From Pochonia chlamydosporia 170 (Eukaryota; Ascomycota; Sordariomycetes; Hypocreales; Clavicipitaceae): a stretch of DNA of 64,000 nt. The notes under the pieces are model-generated. The model was given only the letters and a program-made list of their open reading frames with translations, had not been told where the DNA came from and did no database searches. Made by a program: the position numbers and the translations under genes. The stretch lies in the NCBI RefSeq assembly GCF_001653235.2, contig NC_035792.1, positions 5,295,153 through 5,359,152 on the forward strand, read 5' to 3'. Below, piece after piece: positions 29,883-42,110 of this stretch (the stretch's first letter is position 1; every line of letters starts with the position of its first letter).

Positions 29883-32722
29883 CAGTGTGGCTAACAGACC
29901 GACAGACCCAGACCGGCCCCTTCGGTCTGTCGGTCTGGCCTTGTCGAGGCTCCCGGTCGTCGGTCTAGGACTGTCTGACTTGAACAAGCCGGTCTGTCTA
30001 GGTCTGATAGTCTGATCCCGAAATTCTACCGTGCTGCTACAATGGGATTATAACCGTCCGAATAAATCTCATTAGGTCCATAAACATTCATTACTACGCT
30101 ACCTGCCCTCTCATTAGCCAGTGCTTTTGGAGTTGATCCGCCTCAACCACCTCAGGCGCTAGCTGATTGCGCTCATCCGTGATCATCTTTTTTGTCTGAC
30201 TGAACACCCTCTCACATTCAGCACTCATGCCAGGAATTGAGAACAGGTCGAGCGCCATTCGATACAAAACTGGATATTCCAACTGATGTTGGTTCCACCA
30301 TTCAAGAGGGTTGGCAACGTCGAGATCTTGGGGGTAAATTGGCCGTGTCTGGAATAGATCAAGCTCGCTAGTTGCCTTGACCTTCTTTCGCTGTGTATTC
30401 AAAGAGCGGATTGACCATTTCCCAAATGAACTGTAGTCATTAATATCGGCTTCGATCTCATCAGCTTCGTCGTCAAAAAGTCCCACTTGAGCTTGGGTTT
30501 CGACGTCAGCCTGTCGTACATATTCATCGAACATGCTACCCACAGCAGACTGCATGTCGCTGTACCACAACGGCTTATCCATCACAATTTTCCAGTGCCT
30601 CTCTCAAAGTAGTCATACCCATAAGATGGGTGAAGCGCTAATGCCGCTCGGTAGACTGGCGTACGGTCCGTTTTGAGGTAATAGTCTTCAAGCTTCGTCC
30701 ATCCGCAATCAATTCCCGACTTAACATGGGACGGCTCCTCGAACTGAGTTTCCTCCGCGGCCTGTTTAAATTTGACGAACAAATAGTCCATTGTCTTAAG
30801 GGTCTCCCACACCGCACCATGCCCGCCCTCTGCCTCTGGATTGTTGGCGTTACCCTCCATCGTCTTGGTAAGGATGTAAAACGGCTTTAGGAAGTCACGG
30901 AAGCGCTCTAGTTCAGCCCAATCCGCAGCGTTGAGAAAATCCTTAGTTAAGTCACGGTGGACGGGATCATGTTTGGGCTTTTGCCAGCGAGATTGATAGA
31001 GCTCTATGGCACTGCGCAATTCCAGTGCTAGGAGAAGCCAATACTATGTCAGCGGATGTCTAATGGAGATGTCCGGCCATGTAAGCATACCACGATTGAT
31101 CATATCGTAAATGGAGTTCCAGCGTGTCTTGCCATCAACAACAATCTCCAATGTAAATATTGCGTCGTCCCCGGCGAGCTCGGTCTGTAAACGCCGAAGC
31201 ACCTGTCGTCGCTGGTCCGTCCGTCGGATATAGGTGGAAAGGTTGTGGAGTCTGCCGATAGCCCCCTTCCTGGCCCAAATCTCGAAACTAAATTCGTCCG
31301 TAGCCCCACGAAGCTCCGCCTCGAACTTACTGACGTTTGACCCAAAGATGACAGCGCGGACAACCAGATTGATAATGTGGCCTACGCAACGCAGTCGACG
31401 CCGGCTCGTGTCCATTGGGAACCACCTCGCAAGCGTCTCTAGGCAAGTGTCGTTACTTTCGGCATTATCAAGCATGAAATATCCGAGTTTGGAACCTATT
31501 TCGTATTTCTCGATTACCTCCTTGATATACGAGGCCATATTCTCACCAGAGTGTGGCCCAACTAGGCGCGGCAGTCCAAGAAGGACATCACGTTCTTTGC
31601 CCTGGCTATCCACAAAGTGGCCAAGAACGCCAATGTAGTGGAACCCGTTGGAAGCAGTCCAGAGATCAAAGCTAAGGTGGACGCAACTCTTTGCGTCCTT
31701 GACGAGATTAAAGATAATCTGCCGCCGAGATTCGAAGGCTTGACGGATCCACGAACAAACTGTTGTGTGATGCTCGGGAAGTAGCTGACTCGCAACCTCC
31801 CCGCCGTTCGTAATCAACCACCGTAGCCGCTCGCTTGATGCTTGTCGGAAGGTGACATCCTCGAGGATGACCCAGTCCACGAAACGAGATTTCCATGACC
31901 TTTCGTCAAAGTGGGAGGCGAGCTGAAAGCCTAGACTAGTCTGTCGCGGCAAAGGGCGTACAGAAGAGGACGCGGATTTGGCCGCTATGGTGAACGGAGT
32001 CGCCAAGCATGGACTCCTGTCACCAAATTCAACGATCTGGTGCTGACGGACTAGGTGTCTCGCGGCATGAGCTGTCCCAGAGGAGGCGTACAAAGCCGTC
32101 GAATAACTCCTTTTTTCGTGGCAGAGCCTGCAAAGCCAGTAGCGTACTCCCCCATGCTCTAAATTGGCTCCATGTCGATATATCCAGGACTCTTTCATAT
32201 TCGTGCCGACAACCCGTCTGTGACGCGGCCTCTTTTTGGCGCCAATGAGTCTTCTACCGCAGTGCCATATGTTCCCCCAAGTCAATATGGAACCCGCATT
32301 GGGATGTATCGTCTGCTGCAGCCTCTGGGGTGGTACTGGTCGGAGTCTGAGGTAGATCGAACACAAGAGACTGGGGTGTAGATGACACGGGGCTCGACGC
32401 TCTGCTAGAAGATATCATAATTCGGTATCAACGTAATGTACGGAGCACGACATTCATTTTGCAATAGTTTCCTGCAAGTGCAGACGCGTCAGTGCGTAGA
32501 CGCGTCAGTTTGAGCATATATATTTCCACGGCCGAGCTGGCCAGTGGTGGTGGCACTGAGACAATTGCCCAATTAGGCACAACACCCAGACCGACTCAGA
32601 CCACCCCAGACCGACTGGCCTCGCCGGTCTGACGGTCTGACGAGAATGGCCGGTCTGTCGGTCTGCGGTCTGCCAGACGGACTCAATCGGTCTGTCAGAC
32701 GGTCTGTCTGTTAGCCACACTG
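29883..32722 (-). mobile_element. hAT-G DNA transposon (2.84 kb)
   Basis: Terminal inverted repeats of 17 bp, CAGTGTGGCTAACAGAC at 29883-29899 and its complement at 32706-32722. Both ends hold many GGTCTG/CAGACC units in both orientations. The transposase lies on the minus strand. The 8-bp flanks GTAGGCAG and GTCATCTT do not match. The right end abuts the truncated transcription-factor gene, so insertion or later deletion removed its 5' part. Confidence 0.87.
30094..32418 (-). pseudogene. hAT-G transposase with frameshifts
   Basis: A transposase with a BED-like finger (YWLCRLCHEKR...H), core motifs (CVHLSFDLWTASN, GYFMLDNAESND, RRLRCVGHIINLVV, KTRWNSIYDM) and a C-terminal dimerisation domain (NPLEWWNQHQLEYP...LFSIPGMSAECERVFSQTKK). 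An intron at 31028-31090 (GTATGC...CTCCTAG) joins the first two coding parts in phase. A GAGAGAG dinucleotide run near 30597 shifts the frame after YDYFER. The probable true ATG is at 32418, and a second frame change lies near 32260 in the Ser/Thr/Pro-rich N-terminus. Both shifts are in simple sequence, so they may be real or assembly errors. Confidence 0.82.
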
Positions 32723-32740
32723 GTCATCTTGGCCCAACCC

Positions 32741-33689
32741 ATGTCCTCATTACCATCACCCCGCAAATTCAATGCTCAAGAGGAGGCATCCCGATTTGGT
32801 TGGCTTCTTCATGGGACTGACAAAGATATGTATAAAATCCACGGCGGTTGTGGGTTTTCGAAGAAGCTGCTTCACATTATGGGCCAGATAACGTATTGTG
32901 CAGCACGGTTGGAGCAAGAGCCGCAGACCCCAATCGTGCCGGTGACCGCAAAATATTTGTATACAGAGCTGCGCGAGATGAGACAGTGGAGCTCTGAGTC
33001 GAGGAGTTGGGAGAATGCAAAAACTAAGCCACTAATGATCAAATGGATACGATCTCGACCAAAGGATTATCAGATCGACACAAACGCGTCAATGACGGAT
33101 GTGACTGCAGAAGCCTGGCGCTTTGCCGCAATTCTTTATCTCCAATGTCGGGTGTTCCGGTATGTAGCAAGATTCGAGGCCTTGATATGGCATCTACGAA
33201 ACCACTAACTTGTCGAGTTCTTAGATTCCCTAGAAATCATCCCGAGGTGGTATCCAAGCTAGATGATCCTGCCAGATGTATCACAATTATGCCAACATCG
33301 GGAACTCATTTTACCGCTCAGGCACCGCTGTTTCCTGTATTCTTACTAGGAGTATTGGCAACTGTGCCTGAACATAAAGCTGTTTCGAGTAACTGGTTTA
33401 ATGAAGTCCTCCAGACCCCCGTCAGAAGTGTACGTTTACTATCTCTGCGGAGCGCCTTCTGGTAATATTGGAGCGTCAATAGCTAATGGCCTTTTTGGGG
33501 ACAATACAGAGTGTTCCACCCTTACACACAGCGCTCTTGCATATTTGGAGCTGGATTGACAAAGACATCCCCGTCTCGTCGCTACCTACCCTCGGGACAG
33601 ATCAACCCATTCACTTACGACTAGCTTGGTGGGAGCATTTGGTCACCCGAGTCCAGGCACAAGAACAAGAAGTGCTCTGTCTGACGTGA
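32741..33689 (+). CDS. Fungal-specific transcription factor domain protein, N-terminus lost (copy 1)
   Basis: Exons 32741-33159, 33225-33429 and 33510-33689 give 267 residues. Introns are 65 and 80 bp with GTATGT/TTAG and GTACGT/ACAG borders and correct phases. The pattern KDMYKIHGGCGFSKKLLHIMGQITYCAARL, a short acidic loop, TAEAWRFAAILYLQCRVFR, then CITIMPTSG and FTAQAPLFPVFLLGV is that of the Fungal_trans_2 (DUF3468) regulatory domain of Zn2Cys6 factors. The DNA-binding half is absent because the hAT-G terminus lies 18 bp upstream. The frame stays open into the transposon end, so the ATG at 32741 may not be the original start. It is probably a non-functional remnant. Confidence 0.8.
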
Positions 33690-34659
33690 TGAAGCACAAA
33701 AAATTGTTGAAAACGAGACGCATATGTGGATTCGAGACATGGATCCCTCGGACAGCTAGCCGATCGGTTTCTTCTCCAGAACCTGCAGCAAAAGAGGTCG
33801 TCTGCCTCAGGTGTCAACTCATGGGCGACGGAACTACGATGGCCATTAGACTCCAGGCGGAAATACACATTGGCAACGGCGATCCCCTTCGCAGCTTTCA
33901 CGGACGACCCATCCAAGACTGAATAATCTACTGGGCCTCGTTTTAATCACTAAGATCTGCGTACCTCGCTGACAAGCCAGCGGGTCCTTCCTCCGAGCAT
34001 GAGCCGAATCCCGTGAACTTGCATGAACAGCACCCGGCAGCCGCGGAGCGGGCCTAACGGGTTACGCGAAACCCTGTGGGGATGGGACAAACATTGCCCC
34101 TAGACTTGATGACGAGTGTTGGGTGGCTAATAAATCGCCTGGACAGATTGTTCCTGCCACTTCAAGTTTTCACCAACACGAAGATTACAAAATTATCTCA
34201 CAATCTCCAAATGCTTTCGTCATGCCATGCTGGGTTCATTTCATCATCATCATCATCCGTACTGTCAGCTTCTCAAGCAACCGCACAAGTATAAAGCATG
34301 TGCTAGAGTCGTAGGTTCTTAGCCTTACAGTCTCTTTACAGATAAGTGCCCACCCATTCAGTTTTGAGCGCGGCCTTGTTTCACAGTTCTCCACGGCACA
34401 TCGAATTCTGTTTGGCGCACTGTTAAGTGCTTTGCCTCGTGGCCCTCGGAAACCAACTCGATGTGGTGATGCATCTGTTGGTTTCCGATTCTCGAAGCGA
34501 ACCGCGCAATATACCTCTACATAAACAGTTAGTATTAATACGCCCTTGACTCATGTCTGTCCAAATCCATATGCACATACATGCCCACATTTCTTTAGTG
34601 CCCAGAAATGACGTTCACGTGGCGCGCGTTTCCTTTTCCTGCCATTCGCGGAAGTCGCA
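33690..34659. other. Gene-free stretch after the regulator remnant
   Basis: No supported gene. A short CAT repeat lies at about 34238-34258. The stretch is present again at 37664-38633. Confidence 0.45.
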
Positions 34660-34800
34660 CTTGGCAAGGACCCGGCTTGCCGGGTCTCAAGTACGGGGTT
34701 TTAGCCCGTAACACAACCTTTTGTTTTTCTGCCTTTTTATATAACTACAAGACTTCTCAATTTTTAAGTCTTTTTAATTGAATTAGTTAACGTACTCCTG
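34660..34800 (-). repeat. Relic of a second Gypsy-type LTR family (copy in block 1)
   Basis: The sequence CCCGGCTTGCCGGGTC...TAGCCCGTAACA parallels the end of the family-A LTR (GGCAGAGCCGGGTC...TAGCCCGTGACA). It continues into TTCTGCCTTTTTAT...TTTTTAATTGAATTAGTTA, which also follows the relic at 53350. Diverged and without coding sequence. The duplicate is at 38634-38774. Confidence 0.6.
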
Positions 34801-34901
34801 TCGCGTAGAATATAAGCTGCTATGAGAGGTGCTGGAAAGAATCCAGTAAGCCTACACTTTTGCTCTTTTTAGCGCAACAACTCCACAAGCGAGCTGGACA
34901 C

Positions 34902-34911
34902 NNNNNNNNNN
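34902..34911. other. Assembly gap (10 N)
   Basis: Ten unresolved bases. The left flank is the end of duplicated block 1. The right flank starts in the middle of repeat X. Confidence 1.
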
Positions 34912-35398
34912 TTGCTAGAGGATGTAACGCCAGTAGTCCGGCTATCACATCGAGGCGATTTATCGCTAGGCTTGGAGGTACACATGGAGGAAACTTGCCG
35001 ATCCAGGTCGCTGGCGATTCAGGCGTCAGTCCAGGGGACCAGCAGCTGTGGAGGTTTCTTTGTCCGTCATATATATCGACGAAAGCTAATTATTGATCTT
35101 AATACGAAAGACTGGCTGCTTGATGAAAGCAGTCCATACAACCCTTCCCCAAACGACAAATCTGCGAGTGGCGTGCGTAGGGTCCAGGGTTCGGATCTTA
35201 GCCGAACTACGCTAAATGTATTCTTCATTCCAGGCGACCGCTATGGGCATGTGGCTTGGTCAATTATACGCACCCACCATCGGTTCGACAAGTTCAGTAG
35301 TGATTAGCCTCCAGGGCGAAAAGTTTAGTTTGAGGCTGTGTTAGGCGATACCAATTTGTCACATACCACAGGTGTGATATTTAGAATTCTGGCTGTGA
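34912..35398 (+). repeat. Repeat X, copy 3 (same as 17391-17877)
   Basis: 487 bp matching 17391-17877 with no difference seen. It starts exactly at the gap and ends at GGCTGTGA, where repeat block Z is joined without shared bases at the junction. Confidence 0.92.
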
Positions 35399-36312
35399 GT
35401 GGTGGTGTTGTGGAGAGCTAGTTTTAGAACACCGGGTGTGTGTGTATTGTGTGTTTTTCTATTCTCTCTTCCAATCCATTTCATGTGCAATCTCTGATTT
35501 TCCATCCCTGTCATTCATTATCCTTGTCATCCTCGGCATCTATTTATCTCCCAAGTCTTAGTAATGACCTAAACACGAATTGAGAAAGACACCTCGTATT
35601 TTCCTTGCAAAACTTTCGCCATCTTGAAGAAAGTGACCATTGAAAGGGCCGTTTGAGGGGGATGGATTCCACATGTTCAGAGACACACTTATTTAATACT
35701 AAAGCTTGTCTAGTGGCGGCATAAGTTGCCAGCGAACATTAGTGTCCTAATTTATTCAGTATTGCCTGAGCAGTCACTGGGACGGACGGATTGTGGAATC
35801 CCTTCAGCTCCGTCACTTTTGGTGCAATCGTCTTATTCGTGTTGGGTGGGAAGAGCAGTGGCTGTGCAATCGTATTCAAGGCCCCCACCAGGCTTGGAGC
35901 TGAAACTTGACTTGCGGGGGTCTGCTAGGAGAAGGCTGAAATCAAGCCCCTTCCCTTCCGGGTTACACGAAGCTAGGGCAGGCTCGGATAAGGCGCGCCA
36001 ACTAGATGCTCATGTGCATCTCCACAATGGAATTATGTGGGCCCTATCAAAGTTTTTACTCGTGCCAGGCCCAACTTTATTTCGAGAACCACCATTCTTC
36101 CAAATAAAGTGTGGCGTGGCAGGAGTAGCGCGGGAGGAAGTGGGGATTGGCGATAGGGATGGCAAGGCAACCGGACGTGTCCTGTGCCTCGGGTGGCGTC
36201 AAGATTTGCGCCACGTGGGTCTCAAAACTAAGCATTTGTAGATCGGGGGAGGTTGCTGGCGCCTGCGAGGATGTCAAATTGTTGCGATCCCAGTTCGCGG
36301 GTTGCAGAATGG
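35399..36312 (+). repeat. Repeat block Z, inverted copy of 12049-12962
   Basis: 914 bp that reverse-complement to 12049-12962 with no difference noticed. The left join is to repeat X and the right join is to the second 2,562-bp block with a single extra base. It carries the same 171-residue unrecognised open frame (35726-36241). Confidence 0.92.
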
Positions 36313-36714
36313 TTCGGAGTCTGAGGTAGATCGAACACAAGAGACTGGGGTGTAGATGACACGGGGCTCGACGCTCTGCTAGAAGATATCATAATTCGGT
36401 ATCAACGTAATGTACGGAGCACGACATTCATTTTGCAATAGTTTCCTGCAAGTGCAGACGCGTCAGTGCGTAGACGCGTCAGTTTGAGCATATATATTTC
36501 CACGGCCGAGCTGGCCAGTGGTGGTGGCACTGAGACAATTGCCCAATTAGGCACAACACCCAGACCGACTCAGACCACCCCAGACCGACTGGCCTCGCCG
36601 GTCTGACGGTCTGACGAGAATGGCCGGTCTGTCGGTCTGCGGTCTGCCAGACGGACTCAATCGGTCTGTCAGACGGTCTGTCTGTTAGCCACACTGGTCA
36701 TCTTGGCCCAACCC

Positions 36715-37663
36715 ATGTCCTCATTACCATCACCCCGCAAATTCAATGCTCAAGAGGAGGCATCCCGATTTGGTTGGCTTCTTCATGGGACTGACAAAGA
36801 TATGTATAAAATCCACGGCGGTTGTGGGTTTTCGAAGAAGCTGCTTCACATTATGGGCCAGATAACGTATTGTGCAGCACGGTTGGAGCAAGAGCCGCAG
36901 ACCCCAATCGTGCCGGTGACCGCAAAATATTTGTATACAGAGCTGCGCGAGATGAGACAGTGGAGCTCTGAGTCGAGGAGTTGGGAGAATGCAAAAACTA
37001 AGCCACTAATGATCAAATGGATACGATCTCGACCAAAGGATTATCAGATCGACACAAACGCGTCAATGACGGATGTGACTGCAGAAGCCTGGCGCTTTGC
37101 CGCAATTCTTTATCTCCAATGTCGGGTGTTCCGGTATGTAGCAAGATTCGAGGCCTTGATATGGCATCTACGAAACCACTAACTTGTCGAGTTCTTAGAT
37201 TCCCTAGAAATCATCCCGAGGTGGTATCCAAGCTAGATGATCCTGCCAGATGTATCACAATTATGCCAACATCGGGAACTCATTTTACCGCTCAGGCACC
37301 GCTGTTTCCTGTATTCTTACTAGGAGTATTGGCAACTGTGCCTGAACATAAAGCTGTTTCGAGTAACTGGTTTAATGAAGTCCTCCAGACCCCCGTCAGA
37401 AGTGTACGTTTACTATCTCTGCGGAGCGCCTTCTGGTAATATTGGAGCGTCAATAGCTAATGGCCTTTTTGGGGACAATACAGAGTGTTCCACCCTTACA
37501 CACAGCGCTCTTGCATATTTGGAGCTGGATTGACAAAGACATCCCCGTCTCGTCGCTACCTACCCTCGGGACAGATCAACCCATTCACTTACGACTAGCT
37601 TGGTGGGAGCATTTGGTCACCCGAGTCCAGGCACAAGAACAAGAAGTGCTCTGTCTGACGTGA
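36715..37663 (+). CDS. Fungal-specific transcription factor domain protein, N-terminus lost (copy 2)
   Basis: Exons 36715-37133, 37199-37403 and 37484-37663 match the gene at 32741 exactly in structure and, as far as I can see, in sequence. The same Fungal_trans_2-type domain is present and the same DNA-binding half is missing. If the duplication is an assembly artefact, this and the first copy are one locus. If real, it is a recent segmental duplication of an already truncated gene. Confidence 0.78.
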
Positions 37664-38633
37664 TGAAGCACAAAAAATTGTTGAAAACGAGACGCATATG
37701 TGGATTCGAGACATGGATCCCTCGGACAGCTAGCCGATCGGTTTCTTCTCCAGAACCTGCAGCAAAAGAGGTCGTCTGCCTCAGGTGTCAACTCATGGGC
37801 GACGGAACTACGATGGCCATTAGACTCCAGGCGGAAATACACATTGGCAACGGCGATCCCCTTCGCAGCTTTCACGGACGACCCATCCAAGACTGAATAA
37901 TCTACTGGGCCTCGTTTTAATCACTAAGATCTGCGTACCTCGCTGACAAGCCAGCGGGTCCTTCCTCCGAGCATGAGCCGAATCCCGTGAACTTGCATGA
38001 ACAGCACCCGGCAGCCGCGGAGCGGGCCTAACGGGTTACGCGAAACCCTGTGGGGATGGGACAAACATTGCCCCTAGACTTGATGACGAGTGTTGGGTGG
38101 CTAATAAATCGCCTGGACAGATTGTTCCTGCCACTTCAAGTTTTCACCAACACGAAGATTACAAAATTATCTCACAATCTCCAAATGCTTTCGTCATGCC
38201 ATGCTGGGTTCATTTCATCATCATCATCATCCGTACTGTCAGCTTCTCAAGCAACCGCACAAGTATAAAGCATGTGCTAGAGTCGTAGGTTCTTAGCCTT
38301 ACAGTCTCTTTACAGATAAGTGCCCACCCATTCAGTTTTGAGCGCGGCCTTGTTTCACAGTTCTCCACGGCACATCGAATTCTGTTTGGCGCACTGTTAA
38401 GTGCTTTGCCTCGTGGCCCTCGGAAACCAACTCGATGTGGTGATGCATCTGTTGGTTTCCGATTCTCGAAGCGAACCGCGCAATATACCTCTACATAAAC
38501 AGTTAGTATTAATACGCCCTTGACTCATGTCTGTCCAAATCCATATGCACATACATGCCCACATTTCTTTAGTGCCCAGAAATGACGTTCACGTGGCGCG
38601 CGTTTCCTTTTCCTGCCATTCGCGGAAGTCGCA

Positions 38634-38774
38634 CTTGGCAAGGACCCGGCTTGCCGGGTCTCAAGTACGGGGTTTTAGCCCGTAACACAACCTTTTGTTT
38701 TTCTGCCTTTTTATATAACTACAAGACTTCTCAATTTTTAAGTCTTTTTAATTGAATTAGTTAACGTACTCCTG
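38634..38774 (-). repeat. LTR relic (copy in block 2)
   Basis: Duplicate of the relic at 34660-34800, with the same GCCGGGTC...TAGCCCGTAACA end and T-rich internal flank. Confidence 0.6.
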
Positions 38775-38885
38775 TCGCGTAGAATATAAGCTGCTATGAG
38801 AGGTGCTGGAAAGAATCCAGTAAGCCTACACTTTTGCTCTTTTTAGCGCAACAACTCCACAAGCGAGCTGGACACCACCGAGCAG

Positions 38886-39044
38886 GACACCCCAAAATCC
38901 CATACAAAATGGCACTTTGTAGCCCCTGAAAAAACAGCCATTTTTAATAAAAAGCGACAATATTTAACTAGAGTATCTCTTGCTATTAAATATAATGCTG
39001 CATTTATAGATATAACTTGCTAACCACATAAGAAGAAGCAGCTG
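38886..39044 (+). repeat. Dispersed repeat Y, copy 2
   Basis: AAAATCCCATACAAAATGGC, ACAGCCATTTTTAA and CATAAGAAGAAGCAGCTG align with the reverse complement of 63552-63725 over about 160 bp. It begins 11 bp after the end of the duplicated block. Confidence 0.7.
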
Positions 39045-39089
39045 AAATCCTGATTCGCACTGTGCTTTGGCCAGAATCTCGAGATGGTT

Positions 39090-39730
39090 CTATGGATATA
39101 AGGTCTGAAACTCAGAAATGCGCTCAGAATGGTGATGATTTCTCGAATCTGAGGTTAAACAGGGTTCCGGTGTAGGGATCTGCAAGAATAGGTTATTTGT
39201 TCCTCTCCCAGCCAGGTTATCCATAAAAGCCGACGACAAAGAGGCCAGAGAGCAAATGCGGTTCGAAACCGATGGCACCTGCGTTTCGTGATTCGCAGCA
39301 ATGGTATAAGAACCAATTGGATTGTCCACGACATACCCATTCCATTGTGGCGTTATATTGCAAATACGTGTTGGCTCTTTGAACTGTTGAAGCTCATCTG
39401 CCAGAGACTTATTGCGACAGATCAGCTGCTGGATGGTTTCATCATTTTTGAGATTGCTACGAAGTTGCTCAATTTCGCATTCCAGGTACCTAATATAATT
39501 CTTGGTTCGAGCTCGCTTAACACGCTGAGATTCTCTATCCCTAGCTCGTTTTCGAGCCAGCAGTTCAGGCGATGAAATCGCAGCACTACGAGTATCTGAA
39601 GAAAACCTCCTGTTAGTGCACGCTCCGGATACATCATTAGCTGTGGAGGTGTTGAGACCACGATTCAAGTCAGGATGCCATTTTCCTAGGTAATCTTACC
39701 AAAAGAGCTGGTTGACGAGATGGGTGGCAT
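39090..39730 (-). CDS. bZIP transcription factor (small)
   Basis: Two exons, 39700-39730 and 39090-39595, with a 104-bp intron (GTAAGA...TTCTTCAG, CTAAC branch) give 178 residues starting MPPISSTSSF. The basic region KRARDRESQRVKRARTK is followed by a leucine-zipper-like helix (IRYLECEIEQLRSNL...LADELQQF), so it should bind DNA as a dimer in the nucleus. The usual basic-region Asn is replaced, as I recall for some fungal bZIP proteins with a DUF3425-type C-terminus. The protein is short for that group and the C-terminal domain seems absent, so it may be truncated. No promoter element was recognised. Confidence 0.75.
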
Positions 39731-42100
39731 AATATCCTGTGAGATCCTAGGGATCCAAGGTGCCACATAACAGTCTCGTACTAGATGAGAAGCCTTGGAG
39801 ATACAAGGTGACTTATACGAGCTTCGAGATACTTCAGAGCGGCAATATATAGTAGAGTTTGATGCAAAGATGGAATGATAGACTAGATGTTAATGCTCCG
39901 AATCGACCTGATGGTGGGGTCGCACCGCTTTTATGAAAGCAACGCTGGTAGTTTCCTGTCAGCCATGTCTGACGAAACCACGGTCAGGGCGAAGATAACG
40001 CATGAGTGCACTCACTGTTTGGAATGTGATTAGAATCTAACACCTGCAGCTATTGACGTCCAATTGATGTATGTGGTTATGTTAAAATCTTAGCTCCATA
40101 GGTGGATGGCGCCACCTCGGCGTGCTGCGCTTCTTTGGGGCCCTATTCCTGTTGACGGCTCGCCGCCACCGTTCCCTTTCCAAATCTCGAACTAAACCAT
40201 CATGCCCCAACTGGCATCGAGACCTGGTTCACAAACCACCATTTAAACATCAGGTCGGGCGAACTCGTAACACTACGATCCGCTATATGCCAATGCACCG
40301 AACTTTCGGGAGATAGTGAGAATCTTAAGGATAGGACAGATGCCGGAGAATGCAGGGTCAATAGCCGTTTGCGCCAAAGTACTAACGAATTGAGAGATCA
40401 TGCTTGGTACATCCTGGATCTGGAAGACATCGACTGTGCTGGCGGCGTGGCGTTTTTGATGCTGTCCCCGCAGAGTGGTCAGTGGGCGGGACACCTTGGC
40501 CGTGCCGCGGATGGTAACGCGTATTGTATTTGACTGGCCGCAATGGCCACTGACCACATCGCCAATCCGTCATCCTGGGCTGCCTGGTAGCAAGCAGTGA
40601 TTGTTCCCTTGTTGTGGTTGTTTCATGCGACCTTTCAACATCTTCTCGTCCATTTCTTTTGGCCTTCAGTAGCATTTACGCAGGGGTCCAACCTTCCCGT
40701 GCGCTAGTCATGACAGACCAACCAGAACAACCAACCAGTAACTACACTTTCGCTTGGTGGTGTTGGCAAGCGCTGTTTTGGCTGGACACGGCGTACAATA
40801 GTAGCTGCAGGCTTCTCGAATATTCCTTGCCTGGATCAGGTGATTCTTTTGGATCTGTTTGGGTATTGGATCGTGGCTTATTGTGGCTTTGCCGCAGTAA
40901 CGGCAGGAGATGCAGACAAGGAAAAGGCCATGTTTTAGTGGCAACGGAAAGAACCAGCTCTATTTCTGAGCAACGACACCGACTTATATCGTGCAACACT
41001 TAGCTGGCCCACGTAGTTCCTTCTTCGTCTGTGGCACCAGATGGTTGCCTCGATGATGGCCATTGGATAGTTGGCGCCTCACGGAGCCACTGCAACCAAC
41101 CCAGGCGTAAAGGCGGGATACTAGTGAAGAGCTGAAGCTGACAGGTAGGAGTTGTCTCAGCCGCAGGAATAGAATGACCAGGTCGAAACTGCGATCGGCC
41201 CGGGGACGGATATTACTCGCGCTTGACGTTTGGCCATAGAAAAAGTTAGGGAGCATTGGCATAACTTGGCTTAAAGTTAGTTGTTATGGATTAACCCGGC
41301 AGTATACGACCCGTTCAGATTCCCAATATATATATGTATAACAAGCTCTGTTGATTCACTACTTGGCCCCTGGATCTCAACTCATTCCTCGAACCCCATT
41401 TTGTCTAACGGAAGCCAAAAAGATTGCGACACCCACCCCGTACCCCGCAGCAACTGCGTGGCACGTGCTTATCTCTCAGGTTGGGATGTTACCATGGAAT
41501 TCGGGCTAATTGTCCTGGTTTACAATTCCAACACTCGCGCCGTTGTACCTGGTCACAGACCCTCACCTGGCCCATGTCTGAAACCAGGCTTGGAATGGTC
41601 TATACTACAATATGCTTACCGTGGATTGGTTTGATTCATGATTTAAAGGATACAGACCCAGTTGTGATGTGTCATACGGCGGTACAACTAATGAAATACG
41701 TGTTGAGCTGTGGTCAACGCCTCTTTTGTGGCCATGCATTCTTCGTCAGACTCTACATTAGCAATGGCTGGGAACACCACCGGTCGATGGATTTATTTTG
41801 CCCCAGTTTTAGCCCGGCCAGCATATCGCTTTGCCGTCATTCGCCCTCTGTCGTCTCGGTGCACCGCGCCACCTTCAGCCTCCGTGGGTAGAATACATAG
41901 GGCTTTGCAACAGGGTACCCTACTGACTACGGCTCCCACCATGCCACTCAATGATAGGTCACAAATTGCGAGAGCCACAATGTCCCGCTGACTCGCTTTG
42001 GGCCAACCGCCCGTTTCCAAATGTAAATCTCTCTGCCTTATGTCTACCATTTGTGGTTTCTGTACTCCTGCCACGCCCCCACATTTTTTGGTCACAACTT
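39731..42100. other. Gene-free stretch
   Basis: Many short open frames (for example 40614-41003 and 41424-41891) show no recognisable domain, splice pattern or copy elsewhere. I see no supported gene or transposon in these 2.3 kb. Confidence 0.5.
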
Positions 42101-42110
42101 CGCAGTGTTG

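Larger units (their letters stand above)
32340..34901. repeat. 2,562-bp duplicated block, copy 1
   Basis: Repeated in direct orientation at 36314-38875 (offset 3974) with no difference noticed. It contains the 5' end of hAT-G, the truncated transcription-factor gene and LTR relics. The copy ends directly at the N gap, which makes a false duplication at a scaffold join plausible. Confidence 0.92.
36314..38875. repeat. 2,562-bp duplicated block, copy 2
   Basis: Direct copy of 32340-34901. Here the hAT-G transposase is cut a few codons after its start because repeat block Z replaces the remainder. On the right the sequence continues into repeat Y instead of a gap. Confidence 0.92.

Noticed and set aside
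33626..33922. 98-residue frame downstream of the regulator remnant
   Set aside because: Overlaps the last exon in another frame and lacks a domain.
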